From positions 1 through 32,240 of the forward strand of contig CAKSBP010000034.1 of NCBI GenBank assembly GCA_934438135.1: a stretch of 32,240 bases of DNA, given 5' to 3'. Position numbers and translations under genes: made by a program. Shown here piece after piece: positions 8,171-16,000 of the stretch. The first letter of the stretch is position 1; each line of letters opens with the position of its first letter. The DNA comes from an uncultured Clostridium sp. Lineage in GTDB: Bacteria; Bacillota; Clostridia; Lachnospirales; Lachnospiraceae. The notes beneath the pieces are model-generated. The model saw only the letters and a program-made list of their open reading frames with translations, made no database searches and was not told the origin of the DNA.

Positions 8171-8205
8171 AATAAGGAGCCAGTAATAATTACCGACTCC
8201 TTATT
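8171..8205 (-). terminator. 17-bp inverted repeat between the 46-aa ORF and the recombinase
   Basis: Arms at 8171-8187 and 8189-8205 are complementary at 15 of 17 positions. On the minus strand the remaining two are U-G and G-U pairs, and AATTTTAAAGTTTT follows. It could be a terminator or attenuator that limits read-through into the recombinase. On the plus strand the two odd pairs would be mismatches. Confidence 0.6.
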
Positions 8206-8206
8206 T

Positions 8207-8347
8207 TCAATACTCGCCTCTTTGAACAATTGCTACTGCTCTATAATATTCATTTTCTGTCAGCTTTTCTCTTGAATGTAATTCTCTAAGGACAAATAAC
8301 ATATCCTTCTTATTTTCTCTTGACTTCAAATCTACTTTCTTTTGCAT
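8207..8347 (-). CDS. Small protein, 46 aa, upstream of the recombinase
   Basis: This short ORF starts with ATG at 8347, seven bases after AGGGTG, and ends with TGA at 8207. The product is charged and helical. It begins MQKKVDLKSRENKKDMLFVL, continues with LHSREKLTENEYYRA, and ends VAIVQRGEY. It resembles short SHOCT-like helical modules in shape only. The gene lies directly upstream of the recombinase, separated by a strong hairpin. The position would suit a recombination directionality factor or a regulator of the integrase. That is inference from location; the family is unknown to me. Confidence 0.6.
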   Translation of the reverse strand: MQKKVDLKSRENKKDMLFVLRELHSREKLTENEYYRAVAIVQRGEY

Positions 8348-8429
8348 ATGTATTCACCCTTTCATAAAACAATTCTTATATATATTCTATGAACTATATA
8401 AAACTTTGAAAGTTGTACAACATCCACTC

Positions 8430-8964
8430 TGCTTTTATCCGGACTGGTGACCGGTTAGCCTGATGGCTAAGTAGCATTAAACGTATTCAGGTAATCAAAA
8501 AGCCTTTTCTATTAAGTAAGAAAGGGCATATGAATGAAGCATAATTTCATATAGTTATTTACTAACTAAATATCTGCTAAGACCTTATCACTATATGTAT
8601 TTATCTCTCATTTCACAAACGAACTTTTTCAGTTATTGGTGGTGTCCATATTTCTGGCAGCACCAGCTTTTTATTATATGCAGTCACGCTGCATCAGAAG
8701 AAGATTGCGACAAACCATACCAATAAAACAAGCAATCCAAACTCCTGGCCTTCCGGCATATGTAGTTTTCAAAGTTCTAAGCTGTTATCAGCCTTCAAAA
8801 GCACATTAGCCAAACTAGTGTGCTTTTGAAGCCTGACTAAACGAATAGAGCAATACCAGTTTATTTGTTTGAGAGGGGATAACATCAACCAGCATTGCTC
8901 TTGTCTAATATAAAACTAAAAGGGCGGTGCTCTGGGAAAGCTTTTTAACAGCTTTAGCTTTTTT
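8430..8964 (+). ncRNA. Candidate large structured RNA (no ORF, many hairpins)
   Basis: About 640 bases (8348-8985) contain no credible ORF but many stems. These are TTAGCC/GGCTAA (8455-8470), GCCTTTTCT/AGAAAGGGC (8502-8527) and ATATGAA/TTCATAT (8528-8552). Further on are ATGCAG/CTGCAT around TCACG (about 8678-8694), a 16-bp stem at 8794-8830 with a 5-base loop, and AGAGCAAT/ATTGCTCT (8847-8901). The region ends in a small hairpin and TTTTTT (8937-8964). The odd pairs at 8502-8527 and 8794-8830 are U-G on the plus strand and A-C mismatches on the minus strand. This points to a plus-strand RNA. Boundaries are approximate and the promoter is not identified. Confidence 0.5.
8937..8964 (+). terminator. 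Weak plus-strand terminator at the end of the structured region
   Basis: Stem AAAGCT/AGCTTT (8937-8942 with 8950-8955) with a 7-base loop is followed by AGC and TTTTTT. The stem is short and AU-rich. Confidence 0.45.
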
Positions 8965-8985
8965 GTTTCGCTGTAAACCCATCGC

Positions 8986-9210
8986 CTAAGTATCCGCAAT
9001 TAATTCCATAAGTTTGGACTGTTCAATTTTTAGAGTTTTACACAAACAAATCAATTCACTGCCACTTATAATAGCATTCTGATTAAAAATTCGCATAAGC
9101 CTCTGATAATCAATTTTTGTCTGCTTTGATATATATGTATACTTAATTCCATTCGACTCAATTGTACTTCTTAGTAATTGAGTAATCTTTTCATTCATGT
9201 TCTCTTTCAT
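8986..9210 (-). CDS. Small HTH (Cro/CI-like) regulator
   Basis: A 74-residue protein made almost entirely of one helix-turn-helix domain (YTYISKQTKIDYQRLMRIFN, then ELICLCKTLKI). It fits a Cro-like DNA-binding regulator. The ATG at 9210 is preceded by GAGG at eight bases; the ATG four codons on has a poorer site. It is transcribed away from the XRE gene at 9363 from a consensus promoter whose spacer holds an operator half. Together they look like a bistable phage- or ICE-type switch. Which of the two represses is not determinable by eye. Confidence 0.8.
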   Translation of the reverse strand: MKENMNEKITQLLRSTIESNGIKYTYISKQTKIDYQRLMRIFNQNAIISGSELICLCKTLKIEQSKLMELIADT

Positions 9211-9231
9211 AACTTTCGCCTCTGTTTGGTT

Positions 9232-9272
9232 GAATAATTCGTTTATACTAACATTATATAATCGAATTATTC
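9232..9272. promoter_or_regulatory. Operator pair: 10-base inverted repeat between divergent HTH genes
   Basis: GAATAATTCG (9232-9241) and its exact reverse complement CGAATTATTC (9263-9272) are 21 bases apart. Each is itself nearly palindromic. The right copy lies inside the spacer of the minus-strand promoter, and the left copy just downstream of its start site. A half-site (ATTCG) recurs in the plus-strand promoter spacer at 9327-9331. Confidence 0.7.
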
Positions 9273-9281
9273 GTTTGTCAA
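9253..9281 (-). promoter_or_regulatory. Consensus sigma-A promoter for the 74-aa HTH gene
   Basis: Perfect TTGACA (9281-9276), a 17-base spacer and perfect TATAAT (9258-9253) on the minus strand. The spacer contains an operator copy, so a bound regulator would block RNA polymerase. Confidence 0.88.
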
Positions 9282-9313
9282 TGTTTTTTAGTTGAATTTT
9301 TCAATCTTCTCTC

Positions 9314-9342
9314 TTGACTAGTAAAATTCGATGCTGTATCAT
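9314..9342 (+). promoter_or_regulatory. Sigma-A promoter for the XRE gene
   Basis: TTGACT (9314-9319), 17-base spacer, TATCAT (9337-9342). The leader is short, and AGGAGGTG follows directly before the ATG at 9363. Confidence 0.75.
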
Positions 9343-9362
9343 TTCTTATAGGAGGTGTATTT

Positions 9363-9701
9363 ATGGCAAATAAGAAGTTTGGTGATACGCTGCGCACGCT
9401 TCGTAATAATAAAGGATATACTCAACAAGAGGTTGCAGATATATTAGGATTGAAGAACAAAAGTACTTTAGGCTCCTGGGAGGTTGGCAAGTCTGAACCA
9501 GATGCCTATACATTCCTTAAATTATTGAAAATATACGACGTAAATGACGTATACGGCGCTTTCGATGAAGTATCACCAAAACAACCAACAAATGATATCG
9601 CTGAAAAATATAATCAGCTTCATAGTGGATATAGAAAATTAATAGAAAATCAAATTACTCAATTATTAGAATTGCAAGATTCGGACAAAAGCAGAAAATA
9701 A
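9363..9701 (+). CDS. XRE-family transcriptional regulator
   Basis: A 112-residue HTH_3 regulator. The N-terminal domain (about 6-65) has the classic order FGDTLRTLRNNKGYTQQEVAD, then LGSWEVGKSEPDAYTFLKLL. A C-terminal helical tail of about 40 residues (IENQITQLLELQ) probably dimerises. The start has AGGAGG seven bases upstream. The gene is divergent from the 74-aa HTH gene and shares the operator region with it, which suits a CI-type repressor. No autocleavage or peptidase domain is present. The fused HTH/ImmA protein at 17317-18483 is a possible protease partner (inference). Confidence 0.87.
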   Translation: MANKKFGDTLRTLRNNKGYTQQEVADILGLKNKSTLGSWEVGKSEPDAYTFLKLLKIYDVNDVYGAFDEVSPKQPTNDIAEKYNQLHSGYRKLIENQITQLLELQDSDKSRK

Positions 9702-9726
9702 TTTAAATTCATCCATAAAATCAAAC

Positions 9727-9787
9727 AATGCTAAGTAAGCAATTTTCTTTTTCAATAACCATCCTGAAAATTGTTTATCTTGGCATT
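9727..9787 (+). terminator. Long imperfect hairpin after the XRE gene
   Basis: AATGCTAAG..AATTTTC (9727-9747) pairs with GAAAATTG..TTGGCATT (9766-9787), about 20 pairs with one bulge. The odd pairs are G-U on the plus strand, so it belongs to plus-strand RNA, 26 bases past the XRE stop. It lacks a good T-run. It could be a terminator, a stabiliser of the 3' end or a separate element. Confidence 0.45.
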
Positions 9788-9861
9788 ATTATATAAAATC
9801 CAATACAAATGTTCAATTTTTTTGCAAATTAGGGGGTTTTCTTTGCAGATTATGTAATATC

Positions 9862-9882
9862 TAGTCCGGAAAGACTATTTTT
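9862..9882 (+). terminator. Short hairpin with T-run
   Basis: TAGTC/GACTA around CGGAAA is followed by TTTTT. The stem has only five pairs. It may act as the actual end of the XRE transcript. Confidence 0.35.
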
Positions 9883-9910
9883 ATAACTTTTGGTAAAGAA
9901 TCTTCGAAAC

Positions 9911-9951
9911 TTAAAAGCTGCCACGCAAGCAATTTAATACTTCGTGGCAGC
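9911..9951 (-). terminator. Rho-independent terminator of the agr-like operon
   Basis: GCTGCCACG (9951-9943) pairs perfectly with CGTGGCAGC (9925-9917) around a 17-base loop and is followed by TTTTAA. It lies nine bases after the AgrD-like stop codon. Confidence 0.85.
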
Positions 9952-9960
9952 CTCCATTTC

Positions 9961-10089
9961 TTACTTCTTCAGTTTCTTTGCTCCATCTGGCAATTTACCC
10001 TGGTACAGCACCCACATACATGCCGAATTAACATTCCTCTTTGCTACTTGCCAGGATACTAACGCTATTGCTTTCTTATAATCCTTCAT
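9961..10089 (-). CDS. AgrD-like cyclic (thio)lactone autoinducer propeptide
   Basis: A 42-residue propeptide, ATG at 10089 and TAA at 9961. It has an amphipathic N-terminus (MKDYKKAIALVSWQVAKR), the core NSACMWVLYQGKLPDG and a basic tail AKKLKK. The pattern SAC-x4-(Y/H)Q-x-K/E-x-P matches Clostridia AgrD peptides. Aligned to the C. perfringens form (SACLWFT followed by HQPEEP), the predicted ring is CMWVL with cleavage before Tyr29. AAGGAGG lies eight bases upstream, inside the 3' end of the response-regulator gene, which it overlaps by 14 bases. This overlap strongly links it to the kinase/regulator pair. The expected processing peptidase AgrB is not next to it nor anywhere in the window. 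Confidence 0.85.
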   Translation of the reverse strand: MKDYKKAIALVSWQVAKRNVNSACMWVLYQGKLPDGAKKLKK

Positions 10090-10834
10090 CTCGCATTCCT
10101 CCTTTGTATGAATCATCATTATTTACAAATACAAAATATTTCTCTCTTGCATTCTTTAAATAATTCCTGCTAATATAGAACTTCTCACCTGTTTTCAAAA
10201 AAACGGTGTCCTTTTGAAAATCTTTTATTTCATCCATATTCACAATAACACTCTGGTTTATCAGGATAAAATTACTCTCCAATTCCTTTTCAATTTCCTT
10301 AATGGACATATTAACCAGGTACCGCTTTCGGAACGTTACAATTTCCACTTTACGACCTTTTCTCTCTATGTAATAAATATCACGCTGCTTTAACTGGACT
10401 GGATTCCGTTCAAACCGAAATTCTAAAATTGCATCCAACTTATGCCTGGTAACTGTATTTGCATGTAGAATTGCCTTTACAAACAAACTGTTAAACTCTG
10501 TCTTATTGATTGGCTTTATCAGGTAACCAAACGCCTGCATTTTAAATGCCTGGACTGTATACTGATTATGACATGTCAGGAATATAATGACAGCCCATTT
10601 ATTTGCCTTGACAATCCGTTGTGCCAGGAGCAGTCCGTTGCTATCCTTCTCACCTAAATCAATATCCAGGAATGCCACGTCAATATTAGCAAGTATTTCA
10701 TCCGAAATATCCATGCTCCTTGAAAAGCATTGCATCTTAGTCTGAATTTTATACCGCTTACTCAGCTTTGTAATATACGCTAAGTTACTATTAATCCATT
10801 CCTTTTCATCATCGCAAATCATAATATTAAGCAT
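10076..10834 (-). CDS. LytTR-family response regulator, AgrA-like
   Basis: A 252-residue response regulator. The receiver domain (1-125) has the acidic pair in MICDDEKEW, the phospho-acceptor in VAFLDIDLG and the Lys in FGYLIKP. The C-terminal LytTR DNA-binding domain (about 140-240) includes RDIYYIERKGRKVEI and FILINQSVIVNMDEIKDF. The partner is the GHKL kinase gene 11 bases upstream, and the target is probably its own operon or element genes. The start has GGGGG seven bases upstream. The 3' end overlaps the AgrD-like gene. No LytTR repeat site could be confirmed by eye in the upstream regions. Confidence 0.92.
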   Translation of the reverse strand: MLNIMICDDEKEWINSNLAYITKLSKRYKIQTKMQCFSRSMDISDEILANIDVAFLDIDLGEKDSNGLLLAQRIVKANKWAVIIFLTCHNQYTVQAFKMQAFGYLIKPINKTEFNSLFVKAILHANTVTRHKLDAILEFRFERNPVQLKQRDIYYIERKGRKVEIVTFRKRYLVNMSIKEIEKELESNFILINQSVIVNMDEIKDFQKDTVFLKTGEKFYISRNYLKNAREKYFVFVNNDDSYKGGMRDEGL

Positions 10835-10845
10835 TCATATTCCCC

Positions 10846-12153
10846 CTAACAGTATGGTATATAAACCCTTATGTTAAATAACTTGTCGTCAAAGTCAACT
10901 CTAGCTTGTCCTTTATGATTTTTTGCAATCTTTCTAATAATCCGGATGCCATAACCATTGCCTTGGTGCTTCGTCGAAACATATTCCCCACGTTTCATTA
11001 CTGGATGCTGCCTATATGTATTCTCACAATAAATATCCAGCCCTTCCGCATCCTCTGTTATCGCCAGTTTAATATATCGGTCAGGCTCTGGAAGAACTTC
11101 TGTAGCCTCCTCTGCATTCTTTAATATATTACTAAGTAGAGAGCAAATATCCAATGCATCCATTTTAAAATTATCGGCCATTATCTCGGTTACAAATATA
11201 ATTTTCTTTTCCAGTATACGGTTCCTACATTGGTTCAGCAGAATTTCAACATTCTTGTTCTTAAAAGTAAAATACTCTGTCACTTCTATCCGGCCATATA
11301 TATTGTCCAAATAGTCCTCTAATCTATCATACTCTCCATGCTCACACAGCTGTCTGATAATTCCCACATGATTTTTCAGATCATGCCTCATTTCCCTAAG
11401 ATCTTCTATCATCTTCTCGTATTTTCTATATGACTCCATCTCTGCCTGGATATAATAAATCCGACCGTTGTACTCCTGCTCTATCCGTACATGATGTAGA
11501 ATCAGCTCAATCATATATACCGCAAGCGACATCAAAATAATCTGAGTAAATACAAACAAGACCAGAATCCATGGTTTGTTCCCTATGAGTGACATATTTC
11601 GAAACAATATTATAATTGGCAGTTCCATTACAACAAGACCTGCCAAAATCGGAAGAATCTCTTTTGTATTCCATAGCGTCTTCACCAAGTTTCCATGGTT
11701 CTTCCGAAATAGAAGTACACAAACCAGTATAAGCAGTATTTTAGATAATAACGTTGCATATGTATTTACAGCACCTACCGTGCTGATATCTTTTGCTGAA
11801 TACCCAAGTCCTATGGCAATCCCAAGGATTGCAAATTCCATTGCCAATGCCAATATGTAAAGTAACAGCAACATCGTCAGCAGCTTTCTTTTCTTACATA
11901 CAAATAAACTTTTGTACACGAAGAAGTAGTAGCAAACCAAACAAATAAACAAAACAATTTCTAACTCACCAGAAATCTCTTTCTCTCCTATATACTGCTT
12001 TGCCAGTATGATCAGATAGCTTCCAAGCCCACACATTACATAAGGAAGCTTCCGGCTCATCCGACGTTCCAAGTTTCTGGACAAAACCCAGATCCATAGT
12101 GCCGGCTCAACCGCATATGCAATACCTAATATAAACACATTTACAAAATTCAA
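10846..12153 (-). CDS. GHKL-domain sensor histidine kinase, AgrC-like
   Basis: A 435-residue membrane kinase. The first about 210 residues form six or so transmembrane segments with little outside loop, as in AgrC receptors of cyclic peptides. A short coiled linker leads to the phospho-acceptor region EMRHDLKNHVGIIRQL, then the N-box LLSNILKNAEEAT and the glycine motif GNGYGIRIIRKI. The start codon is TTG at 12153 with AAGGAG ten bases upstream; the nearest ATG is out of frame. It lies upstream of the LytTR regulator in the same unit. The ligand is inferred to be the peptide encoded at 9961-10089. Confidence 0.92.
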   Translation of the reverse strand: MNFVNVFILGIAYAVEPALWIWVLSRNLERRMSRKLPYVMCGLGSYLIILAKQYIGEKEISGELEIVLFICLVCYYFFVYKSLFVCKKRKLLTMLLLLYILALAMEFAILGIAIGLGYSAKDISTVGAVNTYATLLSKILLILVCVLLFRKNHGNLVKTLWNTKEILPILAGLVVMELPIIILFRNMSLIGNKPWILVLFVFTQIILMSLAVYMIELILHHVRIEQEYNGRIYYIQAEMESYRKYEKMIEDLREMRHDLKNHVGIIRQLCEHGEYDRLEDYLDNIYGRIEVTEYFTFKNKNVEILLNQCRNRILEKKIIFVTEIMADNFKMDALDICSLLSNILKNAEEATEVLPEPDRYIKLAITEDAEGLDIYCENTYRQHPVMKRGEYVSTKHQGNGYGIRIIRKIAKNHKGQARVDFDDKLFNIRVYIPYC

Positions 12154-12223
12154 TCAGACACCACTCCTTTCTCATTTTGTCTTCATATCTTTATTATATT
12201 ATGACTTTTTCTAGCGACAGGCA

Positions 12224-12778
12224 CTAAAAATGCGGAATTGTCATCGTCCCAGATATCGCATCAAGAATTGCAATATCCTTTATATTATTGCTTTCCTTAA
12301 CTGTTATCTTATATTCATTTAAATCTATAACCGATTCCAGTCCATACTTTCCTTTCACTCTGAGAACCATTGAGTCAGTATCTAGTCCGATTATTTTCTT
12401 TCCATATAATTGATGTGACAATTTTAAATTCTGTTCCATGCTTTGAAGTTTAAACATATCTCCTAATGCCATCATCCATCCCATAATAATCAGAAATATA
12501 AATCCACTATTCTCAGAGCCACACATTACCGCTATCTTAATATGATCAATCTCATTCTTTATATCATATTTCAGCAAAGTATGGCCAAATATTCTAATCT
12601 CTTCTTTGCAAGGTCCAGCTATTAATATATAGAAAAAGAAAAAACAACTAATAAATACAGAGAGTGCTATCAAAGACTCTTGCAATATCACTAACCTATT
12701 ATAAGTATACACTCTCTTTCTTTCACTCTCATAATACGATGTACCATGCAATCTAGCTTGTACATTTGAAAATCTCAC
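12224..12778 (-). CDS. Two-span membrane protein of unknown function heading the agr-like operon
   Basis: About 184 residues. A basic N-terminus is followed by a first hydrophobic span around LIALSVFISCFFFFYILIAG, an outside-type loop with two Cys, a second span GFIFLIIMGWMMALGD, and a soluble beta-rich C-terminal domain (KKIIGLDTDSMVLRVKG...). It lacks the features of AgrB: no GGxHA-type motif and too few membrane spans. The GTG at 12778 has GGAGG eight bases upstream. An ATG at 12784 would be only two bases from that site, so GTG is preferred. It has a good promoter at 12858-12887 and lies 70 bases before the kinase gene. The role is unknown. Confidence 0.7.
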   Translation of the reverse strand: MRFSNVQARLHGTSYYESERKRVYTYNRLVILQESLIALSVFISCFFFFYILIAGPCKEEIRIFGHTLLKYDIKNEIDHIKIAVMCGSENSGFIFLIIMGWMMALGDMFKLQSMEQNLKLSHQLYGKKIIGLDTDSMVLRVKGKYGLESVIDLNEYKITVKESNNIKDIAILDAISGTMTIPHF

Positions 12779-12857
12779 ATCCATCGCCTCCTGGTGTAAT
12801 TGTTTATTTTAAATAATCAACTAAAAATAGCCCATTTTACTCCTTCCCTATGAAATA

Positions 12858-12887
12858 ATCATAGCATAAAAAAAGTAAAACAGGCAA
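12858..12887 (-). promoter_or_regulatory. Promoter of the agr-like operon
   Basis: TTGCCT (12887-12882), an 18-base spacer and TATGAT (12863-12858) with a TG extension on the minus strand. The leader (about 70 bases) contains a tiny ORF, MGYF-stop, with its own GAAGGAG. The rest of 12779-13017 shows no gene. Confidence 0.6.
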
Positions 12888-13017
12888 TAAGTACAGCCAA
12901 ATAAAACAAGTTTTCTTAATTTTCTCCTATTTCCATTCAAACTTTCTTATATTGGCATATTCTTTTATCATCCAGTCCGCCGAACCCAATATAATTTACA
13001 ATGTTACAAACAGCTCC

Positions 13018-16000
13018 TTACTTACACTCCAAATACCACTCAAGTTTTTCTTTTACCAGCCTAAGTTGCTTCGATTCCTTCCAGACCTCATAATCACCAA
13101 TTACATACAACCGATACTTTGCCCTGGTAACTGCTACATTAACTATATTACTGTTAACCCAGCGGGCGGATTCAATAGAATGCTTATCACATCCAAGTAA
13201 AAACACAACCTCCGCTGCCTCTTTTCCCTGAAAGGTGTGTACCGTTCCACAATTAGTCTCACACCATTCTTCCACCTTCTTACGATGCTGCTGTAATAGT
13301 TCTGATTCAGATAACATTTTTTTCATTCCACTGATTACTGTTTTAAATGGCGAAATAATATATAAGTCTGGTGGATCCCCATACTTTTCAAAACCTTTTG
13401 CTACAATTTCACAAACTCTTTTCCCCTGTTCTGAAACGAAATGATTTTTATCACCGGGGTTCTGCTCACTTCCCTTTACGTTTATCCATACGGAATATGG
13501 CAATATAAACCTTTCTGCTATCTCTGTTCCTGGTTTTGGTTCTTGTGTATGGAGTTTCATCGTATTGCCATAACATAATTCATTTGATATTTTAAACATC
13601 GGATTTATGCAACGTCTATGCACAACAAGTGGACATCCCACCCACTCGCTATCTTCTTCATTTTCTGTATTGGTAAGATACGAGCCAAATGGATTCACTT
13701 TATCAGCAAAATTTTGGACTGATATTGTTTTTAATAAATACGGCTGTAACATATCATCCTTAAAAACATTCCTTACACAGTCGGAATCTGCTGTTACAAC
13801 TGGCTGAACCTGTTTTGGATCACCTACTATAACCGCTTTTTTACAGCGATAAAGCGAGCCAAGGGCTATATGTGGGGATGCCTGTCCAGCTTCATCAACA
13901 ATTAGCATACCTATCTTATCCGGTTGTTTTATATCCTTCAGAAAAGTCTGTACCGATGCAAAAGTTGTAGATATCACAGGAACGAATAGAAACAATGAAT
14001 TCAGTAAATGTCCAAATGCCTGTTCTCTATCATATTGTGTATATTGAACGGTTTCGTTATCTTTATTTTGTCTGGTACGCCACATCATTTCCAGATTAAT
14101 ATAATTGTTTCTACATGCTTTTGAACTAAGGACGAACTCTTTATGTACCTGCAGCGCCAGATAAAATAACTTTTCACGTTCTCGATCAAGCTGTTTTGTA
14201 GACCAAGGATTTGCAAGTTGAGCATTTAATGATTTCTTTTCTTCGCTGCTGTCATAATCATTCCAAAAATCATCATCCAGAACAGTCATTTCCATTGTCT
14301 TCTTCATATATGCCAATTCTTCCTCATAATCCTTCTGTATGGCAGCCAGACTACTAACTTTCTTTTCAATATCTCCCTGCAGTGAATTAATGTACGTTGT
14401 AGAAGCCTGAAACTCACCACTCCATATTTTTTTTTGCTGTTCTTCATTCAAAATATCTTCTTCATATTCACCTATTAAATGCAGAAGTTTGGTCAAATTA
14501 CTCTTTTCCGCATTTATTTGCTGTTCAAGAATCGAAAGTGCATTTTTCATCTCTGCTTTTTTAAGCTTTACTTCATCAATCTGTAAAATACGCTCCGTCT
14601 TCTTCTTAAACAAACAGAAAATATTATCCCTAAACTTTAACTTATCTTCCATTTCTATAATCTGTTCTGAAGTAGCCTGCAATGCAAGTTTCATATTCTC
14701 TTTTTGACGCTCCAATCCCTGTAACTGATTGAGCATTTCAAACTTGCGCTTTACCGAATTTATGTTTGCTTTTATTCGGGAAATATTCGCGTCACTGGAT
14801 TTATATAACTGTGTAAGTTCATTTATCCGTTCCTTCAGTACCTTTATCTTATTTTTGTTTTCTTGAATCTGATTCTGAACTTTCGACTCTCTTTTCTCCT
14901 TCTTTTCCTTTGCATGAGACTGTTCTATTATTGATTCCTTTAACAAACGAACAAACTCCATCTGCTCTGTAAATTCATTTACTACAGCTCTATACTGTTC
15001 CAATCGCTGTTCTCTCTTTTGATTACTCTTTATAAAATCATTAATTAACGGTTCCAGTACATAATAGCAAAATGAACTGATATTTGAATACTTTCCAAGT
15101 GGAACCGATATCATTCCCCATTCATTAAATTCTTCCTGGTCTATCTCACTATTATTTAAGAATTGATGTGCCAGCCATGAAAAATAAATATCCGGTTTCT
15201 CGGATACTATTCTATCTTTAGATTTCTTATCTAATTTCACATGGTAAGATTCACAATTGCTGTTCTGACTCAAATCAAAAAGCGCTTTCACTTGATTCAA
15301 ATCATTTACCTCTTCCATACTTAACTGGTCCGAATTAGCAGTTGTCAACCCTTTGCACAAATCTCTTGCATTTGGAAGGTCGCGGGTTATATTCTCAACC
15401 GCTGCATTATTGTTAGAAGCTACCAGCATTCCATAATCCTCTAATTCCTTATCTTTAAATGCATAGAAGCTATAAAATATTTTATCATAACCGTTATGAG
15501 CTTTATCTCCCTCTTTAAAGTAGTGCTCCACAAACGCATCGTCTGGGCTATCATACCTCGTTAAAAAATCTGCCCTTTCTATAATAGTACTTGCTATGAT
15601 TTCCTTTAGCAACGTTGTCTTTCCTGTCCCAGGTGGTCCATTTACAGAAAAAATCCGACTATCTGTACTTTGCATATTTAAGGCAAGATTAACAGCTGCT
15701 TGCTGCATTAACGAAGCACTGTATTGAGACGGCCATTTTCCAATTGGCAAGTGTTCTGGCATAAGGCATTTTTCTAATGCTTCTTTGTCTGCTCGAATAT
15801 CCATTTTTTTCTCATCTTGACCAGGCGTGTCAATCAGTGCCAAAATAAATCGTATCACATCACCCTGCATTATACTCTGTTCACCATAATGTCCTGACTT
15901 AATTGCCTGATTTACCATATCCAGATCATCCGTATAATAACTATGAACTAATGAGCTGATATCTTCCATCGAATCATCATTTTTTTTGAATGACTTTTCA

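Noticed and set aside
8207..8347. Toxin-antitoxin pair formed by the 46-aa ORF and the recombinase-side ORFs
   Set aside because: No toxin-like partner, no overlap, and a hairpin separates it from the next gene.
12224..12784. The 184-186-residue membrane protein as AgrB
   Set aside because: Its length fits, but it has only two clear membrane spans, a large soluble C-terminal domain, and no conserved AgrB His/Cys motif region.
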